Positions 1-5,254 of a stretch of DNA of 5,254 nucleotides are shown here, piece after piece (the first letter of the stretch is position 1; each line of letters begins with the position of its first letter). The notes under the pieces were generated by a model. It saw only the letters and a list, made by a program, of their open reading frames with translations, was not told the origin of the DNA and ran no database searches. The stretch is from positions 1 through 5,254 of the forward strand of contig CAYINU010000097.1 of NCBI GenBank assembly GCA_964364855.1. Reading direction: 5' to 3'. This DNA is from CAYINU01 sp964364855. GTDB lineage: Bacteria; Margulisbacteria; Marinamargulisbacteria; CAYINU01. A program made the translations under genes and the position numbers.

Positions 1-74
1 AATTCCTCGGGCTTGACGAAGATGAGGATACAGATTCCGATAATCACGATTTCGCCCAAACTGAGCCCAAACAT
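1..74 (-). CDS. TatA/TatB-family Tat translocase subunit, N-terminal fragment (cut by window edge)
   Basis: Only the first 24 codons are present; the gene continues past position 1. They encode MFGLSLGEIVIIGICILIFV followed by KPEE. This is the TatA/TatB signature: a very short N-terminus with an F-G/S-x-x-E element, one membrane-spanning helix of about 15 hydrophobic residues, then a proline-containing hinge leading into the amphipathic helix, which lies outside the window. In the family, TatB acts with TatC to bind twin-arginine signal peptides and TatA forms the channel. The start FGLSLGEI, with Glu at position 8, leans towards TatB. The part that separates TatA from TatB (length and acidity of the C-terminal tail) is missing, so no symbol is assigned. 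The ATG shares one base with the tatC stop (TGATG on the minus strand) and has a strong ribosome site in the tatC end, so it is almost surely co-translated with tatC. Confidence 0.85.
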   Translation of the reverse strand, partial: MFGLSLGEIVIIGICILIFVKPEE

Positions 75-799
75 CAAGAGGCCTCCTGGCCGAAATGAAA
101 CACCTTAGCGACCAAAATCGTTCCGAAATAAAGAACAACCATAGGAATGGACAGGCCCAACTGAGCCACAAAGTCTGGAGGCGTCACAATCGCGGCAAAA
201 ACAACAATCAGTAAAATGACGTAGCGACTGGCTGCCAATAGGGCTTTTCTGGATACCAGATTAAAAGACATCAACAGCTCCAAAAGAATGGGAAACTGAA
301 ACAAGATCGCAGAATAAAAAACCAGCTTAAACACCATCATCAGGCTGTTCTCGTAGTTGAGCAGAATGCCGACCGTGGGAGGTAACATATCGTTTCCCAT
401 CACAAAGCGCAGCGAAAAAGGCAGCAGTTGGAAATAGGTCAAATAAACCGCAAAAATAGCCAGAAAAAGTCCTGCGAATAGGGCAAAAAAAGCGCCTTGT
501 TTTTCCCGTGGCGTTAAGCCTGGAAAAACAAAGCCAAGGGCATTGAGAATATGTAGAGGCAGCGTCAGGACCAGAGCGACTAAAAACGACAGCGAAACCT
601 TAACGGTAAACCCTTCAAACGCCGAATAAACGTATAGCTGATGAGTGAAATTGGCATGCTGGATTTGCTGGAAAGGTCGCATAGCTAAATTGGCGATGGG
701 GGTGAAAAACAAATAGCATAGCAGCCAAGTTGCGCCAACCAAAATAACGGAATACAGCAACCGTCTTCGAATTTCTCGAAGGTGTTCGATAAAGGGCAT
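74..799 (-). CDS. tatC: Sec-independent (twin-arginine) protein translocase subunit TatC
   Basis: This is the core inner-membrane subunit of the Tat pathway, which recognises twin-arginine signal peptides and exports folded proteins. The 241-residue product is slightly shorter than E. coli TatC (258), mainly through a shorter N-terminus. Family marks are in order. The N-terminal cytoplasmic HLREIRRRL (residues 6-14) matches HLxELRxRL. Pro81 falls in the second helix, and FVFPGLTPREK (90-100) holds the signal-peptide-binding Phe90 and Glu99 (E. coli Phe94 and Glu103). Further on are Pro127 in the YFQLLPFSLRF segment and TPPD at 206-209 before the last helix pair. Six hydrophobic helices are evident. 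Gln168 sits where E. coli has Glu170, a substitution I believe occurs in other TatC proteins. The start is firm because an in-frame TGA directly precedes the ATG. The Shine-Dalgarno site is weak, and the stop of the small upstream gene is only eight bases away, which suggests translational coupling. Confidence 0.97.
   Translation of the reverse strand: MPFIEHLREIRRRLLYSVILVGATWLLCYLFFTPIANLAMRPFQQIQHANFTHQLYVYSAFEGFTVKVSLSFLVALVLTLPLHILNALGFVFPGLTPREKQGAFFALFAGLFLAIFAVYLTYFQLLPFSLRFVMGNDMLPPTVGILLNYENSLMMVFKLVFYSAILFQFPILLELLMSFNLVSRKALLAASRYVILLIVVFAAIVTPPDFVAQLGLSIPMVVLYFGTILVAKVFHFGQEAS
82..87 (-). promoter_or_regulatory. Ribosome binding site of the tatA/B-like gene
   Basis: The minus strand reads AGGAGG, a full Shine-Dalgarno core, seven bases before the ATG at 74. 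It lies inside the last codons of tatC (Gln-Glu-Ala), so ribosomes finishing tatC can restart at the overlapping TGATG. It fixes the start of the downstream gene. Confidence 0.8.
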
Positions 800-807
800 T
801 CAAAAGT

Positions 808-972
808 CTATTCTAGCGGGGCGGAACTAAAAATGGCGGCCTGGCGTCGCATGGCCTCCAGTTGTGAAGAATGCGGGTTCCAAAACATCAGTTGGGGCTG
901 AGTCCGCTGCGGAGTGGGTTGAATGGGGGGTGTCGTTGACTGAGGTTGCGTTTGCGGATGCTGATCTTTCAT
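808..972 (-). CDS. Small Gln/Pro-rich protein of unknown function, first gene of the tatC cluster
   Basis: This 54-codon frame was found by reading the minus strand upstream of tatC. It begins MKDQHPQTQPQSTTPP and ends RRQAAIFSSAPLE. Residues 1-27 carry eight Gln and seven Pro and are surely disordered. The second half (about 28-54) is more ordinary, with Leu-Met-Phe-Trp and a short potentially helical stretch around SQLEAMRRQAAIF. There is no signal peptide, membrane helix or cysteine. Support for a real gene: ATG is the first start codon in the frame; a GAGGAG Shine-Dalgarno site lies six bases before it; and the stop is eight bases before tatC in a different frame, as in an operon. I recognise no family and assign no function. 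A small adaptor of the Tat system, a leader peptide that couples translation to tatC, or a spurious frame are all possible. The ribosome site makes the last less likely. Confidence 0.6.
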   Translation of the reverse strand: MKDQHPQTQPQSTTPPIQPTPQRTQPQLMFWNPHSSQLEAMRRQAAIFSSAPLE

Positions 973-978
973 CGGCTG

Positions 979-984
979 CTCCTC
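979..984 (-). promoter_or_regulatory. Ribosome binding site of the small gene before tatC
   Basis: The minus strand reads GAGGAG six bases before the ATG at 972. It is the best Shine-Dalgarno match in the region and the main reason to accept the small reading frame as translated. Confidence 0.6.
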
Positions 985-1040
985 GTTACGGGAATGCTTT
1001 GGCCATATTACTGTGGGTCCTGAAAAAAGGATAGAATTCG

Positions 1041-1069
1041 TTGTATTGAAATTGTTTAATACTTTTAAT
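1041..1069 (+). promoter_or_regulatory. Possible promoter of the MFS-gcvP operon
   Basis: TTGTAT at 1041-1046 (three of six matches to TTGACA) and TTTAAT at 1064-1069 (five of six to TATAAT) are 17 bases apart in A/T-rich DNA. Transcription would begin near 1076, which would leave the alternative TTG start at 1075 untranslated and favour the ATG at 1111. The same TTTAAT also occurs at 1055-1060. A second weak option, TTGGTC at 1075-1080 with TATCCT at 1097-1102, would give a nearly leaderless message. This rests only on consensus matching. Confidence 0.3.
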
Positions 1070-1110
1070 TTTGCTTGGTCGCCCCGGGTAGTTTTGATAT
1101 CCTAGTCCAA

Positions 1111-2280
1111 ATGGAAAAAAAGCCGCCCCGATTTGCCCTATTTACGTTGTTTTGGGTGGTGGCGACTGAGCTGATCGGTTTTGGCCTCATTATCCCGGTT
1201 CTGCCGCAAATTGCGGCGCGATACCAACCCAATCCCTATCTGCTCGGATTTTTGTTGGCGTCTTATTCGCTATGCCAGTTTTTTTCTGCCCCGATTCTGG
1301 GGCGCCTGTCTGATAAATATGGGCGAAAGCCAGTGCTGTTGGTTTCAAAAATGGGGACTTGTATTTCCTATTTGATTTTTGCCTTTTCGGGTACGTATTG
1401 GCTTATTTTACTGTCCCGAATGTTAGATGGATTTACAGGTGGGAACATCTCGGTAGCACGCGCCTACGTTGCCGATGTTACAACGGATGAACACCGATCC
1501 CGAGGCATGGCCGTAATCGGCATGGCATTTGGGTTTGGCTTTTTACTGGGACCTGCTATGGGGGGGGGGTTATATCTTGTCGGGTCTGGCCACCGTGCCG
1601 CAGGTCTGGTAGCGGCATTCCTTTCTTTTCTAGCATGGGTACTGACTGTCGTGTTTTTGAAAGAACCCGTTCATCACGTCAAAGCAGAGAGAGGGTCGTT
1701 CTGGAAGGGACTGCGAGACATGTCGAGCAGTTCTGCCATCGTATCTGTGTTGCTGATTCAGATCGTTTATATGACAGTGTTTTCCGGATTTGAAACCACG
1801 TTTTCGGTGTTTACCGCGACGCGATTTTCATTTACTGAAACCCAAAACAGCTGGACGTTTTTTTACATCGGGATTTTGGCATTACTCTTTCAAGGGATGC
1901 TAAGCCGGATCACCGTTTTGTCGGTGAAAAAAGTTGTTCCGATCGGCTTGGCTTTGGCCGGATTGGCTTTTTTATGCCTGGCCTTTTCCCAAACGGTATT
2001 TTTTCTGTTGGTTGCGCTGGCCATTTTGGCCGTGGGTGTCGGGCTTGTGAATGTGTTTTTACCGGCATTGCTATCCAAGATGGCACTTTCTGAAGAGCAG
2101 GGTCAGACGATGGGCGTTTACGAAGGTGTGGGTAGCCTTGCACGTATTTTAGGGCCGCTCATTGCATTTGCCTCGGTGTACTACCACTTCACGGCCGGAT
2201 ATTTCGCATTTGGCGTGCTTTTGGTCTTGCTGTGTGTGTGGGCATTTCGCCGATTTTATTTTAGTAGGAGACCGTTATGA
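1111..2280 (+). CDS. MFS transporter, DHA1/TetA-like drug:H+ antiporter family
   Basis: This is an inner-membrane secondary transporter, 389 residues from the ATG at 1111, the usual length for 12-helix TetA-type proteins. Visible marks: ELIGFGLIIPVLPQI in helix 1 (residues 20-34; TetA has Asp where this has Glu20); the MFS motif A GRLSDKYGRK (64-73) in the loop between helices 2 and 3; SRMLDGFTGGN...ARAYVADVT in helix 4 with Arg103 (motif B region); and GFGFLLGPAMGG (141-152) in helix 5, the motif C of antiporters. A charged central loop (about 184-203) separates the two six-helix halves. Substrate cannot be read from sequence; drug efflux, metabolite or amino-acid export are all open. The frame extends upstream to a TTG at 1075, but those 12 extra residues do not look like family sequence and neither start has a Shine-Dalgarno site. 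The stop overlaps the gcvP start in ATGA, so the two genes are probably one operon. A ten-G run lies inside the motif C coding region. Confidence 0.9.
   Translation: MEKKPPRFALFTLFWVVATELIGFGLIIPVLPQIAARYQPNPYLLGFLLASYSLCQFFSAPILGRLSDKYGRKPVLLVSKMGTCISYLIFAFSGTYWLILLSRMLDGFTGGNISVARAYVADVTTDEHRSRGMAVIGMAFGFGFLLGPAMGGGLYLVGSGHRAAGLVAAFLSFLAWVLTVVFLKEPVHHVKAERGSFWKGLRDMSSSSAIVSVLLIQIVYMTVFSGFETTFSVFTATRFSFTETQNSWTFFYIGILALLFQGMLSRITVLSVKKVVPIGLALAGLAFLCLAFSQTVFFLLVALAILAVGVGLVNVFLPALLSKMALSEEQGQTMGVYEGVGSLARILGPLIAFASVYYHFTAGYFAFGVLLVLLCVWAFRRFYFSRRPL
1560..1569 (+). repeat. Ten-G homopolymer inside the transporter gene
   Basis: Ten consecutive G bases encode the end of Met150 and Gly151-153 of the transporter (numbered from the ATG at 1111), just after the motif C Gly-Pro. 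The reading frame is intact across the run as given. A one-base gain or loss would shift frame in the middle of the protein. Confidence 0.9.
2266..2270 (+). promoter_or_regulatory. Ribosome binding site of gcvP
   Basis: AGGAG lies six bases before the ATG at 2277 and inside the last codons of the transporter gene. It confirms the gcvP start and, with the ATGA stop/start overlap at 2277-2280, points to coupled translation of the pair. Confidence 0.85.
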
Positions 2281-5153
2281 GTAAGTCAGCGTCATTTGTG
2301 GATCGACATATCGGACCTCGTGAAGCCGAGGTCGCGGATATGCTATCGGCCATTGGAGTAGACTCTCTGGCTGATCTGATTTCTCAAACCGTGCCTGCCG
2401 GGATACGGTTGACGGGGGAATTGGACTTGCCCGAGGCGCTCAGCGAAGACGAGGCCCTGCGGCATGTTCGGTATCTGGCGTCCAAAAATAAGACGTATCG
2501 CAGCTACATCGGACAAGGGTACTATGGCACCGTTACGCCCAGTGTGATCTTACGCAATATTTTTGAAAATCCAGGGTGGTATACCCAATACACGCCGTAC
2601 CAAGCTGAAATCTCTCAAGGCCGCCTGGAAGCGTTGCTGAATTTTCAAACCGTTGTGGCTGACCTAACAGGCTTGCCGGTAGCCAATGCGTCTTTGCTAG
2701 ATGAAGCGACGGCTGCGGCGGAAGCGATGACCATGCTATTTCGTGTTCGAGACCGTGATCAGCAGCAGCGCAATGTATGTCGCTTTTTTGTATCTGAAAC
2801 CTGTTTTGCTCAAACCATTCAGGTGGTGCAGGCTCGCGCCGTTCCGTTGGGCATCCATGTTGAAGTCGGGCCCATGTCGGGGGTACCGGTGTCTGATGAT
2901 TATTTTGGCTATTTGTTTCAGACCCCTGATGCCACCGGGGCGATTGCGGACTGGGAGTCCTTGATTTCGACTATACACAAGGCTGGAGCGAAGGTGGCCG
3001 TTGCCGTGGATTTACTATGTTTATGCTTATTTAAATCTCCGGGCGAGATAGGCGCTGATGTCGCCATCGGATCTTCTCAACGTTTTGGTGTGCCAATGGG
3101 ATTTGGTGGACCGCATGCCGCCTTTTTGACCACCAAAGACGATTACAAACGTCAAATGCCGGGACGCATTATCGGTGTGTCTGTAGATCGGTACGGCAGT
3201 CCGGCGTATCGCATGGCCTTACAAACCCGGGAGCAGCACATCCGCAGGGAGAAGGCCACCTCCAACATTTGTACGGCCCAGGCCTTGCTGGCCATTATGG
3301 CGGGCATGTATGCGGTTTATCATGGCCCCGAAGGCCTTCGCGCCATTGCCGAACGGGTACATGGCTATGCGACTCAATTGGATGTCACACTAAGGCAAAT
3401 GGGTATTTCTGTCGCCGACCAGCCCTTTTTTGACACGATTTTTCTCACGCTTTTGCCAGAGACGTTGGAAAAAGTGTGCGAGGCTGCGAAATCGCACCAC
3501 ATCAACTTCAATTACCGGAACAACACCCAGCTGACGATAACGCTAGACGAGACCGTCACGGATACCGATTTTGCCGATATCTTGTCCGTTTTTGAGGTGG
3601 CTTTTGCAAAGTCGTCTCACGCGGATTTGCCGATCACCTCATGGCCGACGCTGAAGCGCCGTACCGAGTATTTAACCCATCCGGCTTTTCATAGTCACCG
3701 TTCCGAGTCGCAGCTGATGCGCTATATCAAGTCCTTGGAAAACAAAGACCTGTCCTTGACCACTTCTATGATTGCGTTGGGGTCCTGCACGATGAAGCTC
3801 AATGCGGCAACCGAAATGCTTCCGCTGAGCTGGTTGGCTTTTTCTGGACTCCATCCCTTTGCACCTGGTGGGCAAACCCAAGGATATGCCGACATATTTG
3901 CCTTTTTGGAGCGGGCGCTGTCCACGATTACGGGACTGGATGCGTGTTCGTTACAGCCCAACTCCGGAGCGCAAGGCGAGTATGCCGGCCTGATGGTGAT
4001 GCGGGCTTACCATGCGGCCCATGGCCAGCCGCAACGCACTGTTATGCTGGTTCCTGCTTCGGCACATGGGACAAACCCTGCCAGTGCGGCCATGGCCGGA
4101 TTCGATGTCGTTATTGTGGGATGTGATGGCGATGGCAATATCGATTTGGCTGACCTGACCGAAAAAGCCCGCGCCCAGGCGGACCGGCTGGGTGGACTAA
4201 TGGTCACCTATCCCTCCACGCATGGGATTTTTGAGGAAAATATCCGTGACATTTGCCGGACCGTTCATGCGCATGGCGGACTCGTTTACATGGACGGCGC
4301 GAACATGAACGCGCAAGTGGGTCTCACCAGTCCCGGTGAAGTCGGGGCTGATGTCTGCCATCTGAACCTGCACAAAACGTTTGCCATTCCACATGGCGGT
4401 GGTGGGCCGGGGATGGGGCCGATTTGCGTGCGGGCCCCTTTGGCTCCTTTTCTACCTGGCCATCCGCGTGCCTCAGTAGGCGGAAAATCAGCGATTTTGC
4501 CGGTGTCGGCCGCACCGTGGGGTAGTGCCAGTATTTTGTTGATCTCTTATCTGTACATTCGCATGTTGGGCCGGGCAGGGTTGCGTCGTGCCACCGAAAT
4601 TGCCATTTTGAATGCCAATTACATCAAGGCCCGTTTGACCGGCGCCTATCCGATCCTGTTCCAAGGGCGCCAGGGCCACGTCGCTCATGAGCTTATCATC
4701 GATTGCCGCGGCTTCAAAAAGACTGTTGGAATCGAGGTCGAAGACATGGCCAAGCGTCTGATGGATTACGGATTCCATGCGCCCACGATGTCCTGGCCGG
4801 TTCCGGGAACCTTGATGATCGAACCCACCGAAAGCGAAGACAAGGCCGAGCTGGATCGGTTTTGCGATGCCTTGTTGGCTATTCGTGAAGAGATCGCGGC
4901 CATTGAGACCGGCCGGTCAGATGTGGTGGATAACCCACTCAAAAACGCGCCGCATACCATGATAGAATGTCTCGGATCGGACTGGAAACATGCGTATTCG
5001 CGAGAAACGGCGGCCATGCCCTTGCCGTTTGTGAAGGCCCGTAAGTTTTGGCCTACTGTTGCCCGCATCGACAATGCCTATGGGGATAAAAATCTGGTTT
5101 GTACCTGCCCGCCGGTGAGCGATTATGCCCTCGCATCGTTCCTTGTCAAATGA
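2277..5153 (+). CDS. gcvP: Glycine dehydrogenase (decarboxylating), P-protein of the glycine cleavage system
   Basis: This cytosolic PLP enzyme decarboxylates glycine and passes the aminomethyl group to the lipoyl arm of the H-protein; the T- and L-proteins finish the cycle, giving CO2, ammonia, 5,10-methylene-THF and NADH. The 958-residue single chain matches E. coli GcvP (957) end to end. The N-terminal half (about 9-440) holds DRHIGP (9-14), SYIGQGYYGT (76-85), NPGWYTQYTPYQAEISQGR (98-116), SLLDEATAAAEAM (139-151), SQRFGVPMGFGGPHAAF (267-283) and SNICTAQ (329-335). The catalytic C-terminal half (from about 465) holds GSCTMKLN (502-509), NSGAQGEYAG (562-571), HGTNPASA (597-604), MDGANMNAQ with Asp673 facing the PLP ring, and NLHKTFAIPHGGGGPG, where Lys700 forms the Schiff base. 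No key residue is missing and there is no frameshift. It overlaps the transporter gene by four bases. gcvT and gcvH, often adjacent in bacteria, are absent upstream and replaced downstream by a tRNA, so they must lie elsewhere. Confidence 0.98.
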   Translation: MSKSASFVDRHIGPREAEVADMLSAIGVDSLADLISQTVPAGIRLTGELDLPEALSEDEALRHVRYLASKNKTYRSYIGQGYYGTVTPSVILRNIFENPGWYTQYTPYQAEISQGRLEALLNFQTVVADLTGLPVANASLLDEATAAAEAMTMLFRVRDRDQQQRNVCRFFVSETCFAQTIQVVQARAVPLGIHVEVGPMSGVPVSDDYFGYLFQTPDATGAIADWESLISTIHKAGAKVAVAVDLLCLCLFKSPGEIGADVAIGSSQRFGVPMGFGGPHAAFLTTKDDYKRQMPGRIIGVSVDRYGSPAYRMALQTREQHIRREKATSNICTAQALLAIMAGMYAVYHGPEGLRAIAERVHGYATQLDVTLRQMGISVADQPFFDTIFLTLLPETLEKVCEAAKSHHINFNYRNNTQLTITLDETVTDTDFADILSVFEVAFAKSSHADLPITSWPTLKRRTEYLTHPAFHSHRSESQLMRYIKSLENKDLSLTTSMIALGSCTMKLNAATEMLPLSWLAFSGLHPFAPGGQTQGYADIFAFLERALSTITGLDACSLQPNSGAQGEYAGLMVMRAYHAAHGQPQRTVMLVPASAHGTNPASAAMAGFDVVIVGCDGDGNIDLADLTEKARAQADRLGGLMVTYPSTHGIFEENIRDICRTVHAHGGLVYMDGANMNAQVGLTSPGEVGADVCHLNLHKTFAIPHGGGGPGMGPICVRAPLAPFLPGHPRASVGGKSAILPVSAAPWGSASILLISYLYIRMLGRAGLRRATEIAILNANYIKARLTGAYPILFQGRQGHVAHELIIDCRGFKKTVGIEVEDMAKRLMDYGFHAPTMSWPVPGTLMIEPTESEDKAELDRFCDALLAIREEIAAIETGRSDVVDNPLKNAPHTMIECLGSDWKHAYSRETAAMPLPFVKARKFWPTVARIDNAYGDKNLVCTCPPVSDYALASFLVK

Positions 5154-5171
5154 CAGGTCCATTTCTATAAT
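5143..5171 (+). promoter_or_regulatory. Near-consensus sigma70-type promoter of tRNA-Asn
   Basis: TTGTCA at 5143-5148 (five of six to TTGACA) and a perfect TATAAT at 5166-5171 are exactly 17 bases apart. The -35 box lies in the last codons of gcvP (Leu-Val-Lys). Transcription should begin near 5178, about 13 bases before the tRNA. The six bases after the -10 box (GGCGAG) are G/C rich, the discriminator type known in bacteria for stringently controlled stable-RNA promoters; that this one is so controlled is inference. No terminator hairpin was seen between gcvP and the tRNA. Confidence 0.8.
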
Positions 5172-5190
5172 GGCGAGGTCATAAATGCGT

Positions 5191-5254
5191 TCCCCTGTAG
5201 CTCAGTGGCAGAGCAAGCGGCTGTTAACCGCTGGGTCGTAGGTTCGATCCCTAC
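5191..5254 (+). tRNA. tRNA-Asn (anticodon GUU), 3' end cut by window edge
   Basis: Base pairing defines the cloverleaf. The 5' acceptor strand TCCCCTG is at 5191-5197. The D stem GCTC/GAGC (5200-5203 with 5211-5214) closes the loop AGTGGCA. The anticodon stem AGCGG/CCGCT (5216-5220 with 5228-5232) closes CTGTTAA, with anticodon GTT at 5223-5225. A five-base variable loop follows. The T stem GTAGG/CCTAC (5238-5242 with 5250-5254) closes TTCGATC. The window stops exactly at the end of the T stem, so the 3' acceptor strand (expected CAGGGGA plus discriminator) and any encoded CCA are not visible. A GUU anticodon reads AAC and AAU codons. Confidence 0.97.

Larger units (their letters stand above)
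973..1110. other. Divergent intergenic region between the tat cluster and the MFS-gcvP operon
   Basis: This stretch separates two divergent start codons and must hold promoters for both directions. The part from about 1021 to 1075 is clearly richer in A and T than the surroundings. For the rightward genes a weak promoter can be proposed (listed separately). For the leftward genes no pair of boxes stood out; a TAATAT on the minus strand around 1003-1008 could be a -10 box but lacks a good -35 partner. No riboswitch, terminator hairpin or operator palindrome was recognised. Confidence 0.6.

Noticed and set aside
799..972. The small frame upstream of tatC as a frameshifted N-terminal extension of TatC
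   Set aside because: It is in a different frame, an in-frame TGA sits directly before the tatC ATG, and TatC already begins with its normal HLREIRRRL segment, so nothing is missing.
973..1110. Glycine riboswitch ahead of the MFS-gcvP operon
   Set aside because: Glycine riboswitches often control gcv genes, but the gap to the divergent gene is only 138 bases and I see neither the paired aptamer cores nor an expression-platform hairpin. A covariance-model scan giving a significant hit would overturn this.
1560..1569. The ten-G run as a frameshift or pseudogene marker
   Set aside because: The transporter reads through without interruption, with family motifs intact on both sides, so the gene as given is whole. 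Only variability of the run is kept as a question.
4766..5074. A 102-codon open frame on the minus strand inside gcvP
   Set aside because: It lies fully antisense to the highly conserved gcvP C-terminal region, has no recognisable domain, and its composition (scattered Ser, Arg, Cys) is that of a shadow of coding sequence. The same applies to the other minus-strand frames at 4488-4778, 4917-5162, 3722-3961, 2736-2978 and 1910-2143, and to the short plus-strand frames inside the transporter and gcvP genes.
5154..5190. Intrinsic terminator between gcvP and the tRNA
   Set aside because: No G/C-rich hairpin followed by a T run is present in the 37 bases. The space is taken by the tRNA promoter.
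5191..5254. tRNA-Asn as an attachment site of an integrated element
   Set aside because: tRNA genes are common integration sites, but the 3' end and flank are outside the window and no integrase or repeat is visible, so there is nothing to support it here.

Overview
The window comes from a Gram-negative-type bacterial chromosome of middling base composition. Signs are a twin-arginine translocation (Tat) locus, a single-chain glycine decarboxylase of about 958 residues (the proteobacterial/eukaryotic form, not the split gcvPA/gcvPB form) and a bacterial tRNA-Asn. The lineage cannot be fixed from the sequence alone. No insertion sequence, phage gene, CRISPR array or plasmid function was seen, so this looks like ordinary core chromosome.

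Layout. Positions 1-972 hold a leftward (minus strand) cluster. It starts with a previously easy-to-miss 54-codon small gene (808-972), followed by tatC (74-799) and the first 24 codons of a TatA/TatB-type gene that runs off the left edge (1-74). Positions 973-1110 are a short divergent intergenic region. From there a rightward pair begins: a 12-helix MFS drug:H+ antiporter-like gene (best start 1111, end 2280), whose stop codon overlaps the start of gcvP (2277-5153) in an ATGA junction. After gcvP a near-consensus promoter, with its -35 box inside the last gcvP codons, drives a tRNA-Asn(GUU) gene that is cut by the right edge (5191-5254).

How the genes work together. The leftward genes build a Tat export channel: TatC is the signal-peptide-binding core and TatA/B its single-helix partner. 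The small Gln/Pro-rich protein in front is of unknown role but has its own Shine-Dalgarno site. The rightward pair couples a transporter of unknown substrate to the P-protein of the glycine cleavage system. The usual partners gcvT and gcvH are not next to it. The tRNA gene is functionally separate but sits so close to gcvP that the two overlap in regulatory DNA.

Nothing here amounts to a clearly new biological system. The observations most worth checking are the unannotated small gene ahead of tatC, the inverted tatC-then-tatA/B order, the ten-G run inside the transporter that heads the gcvP operon, and the consensus tRNA promoter embedded in the gcvP 3' end.
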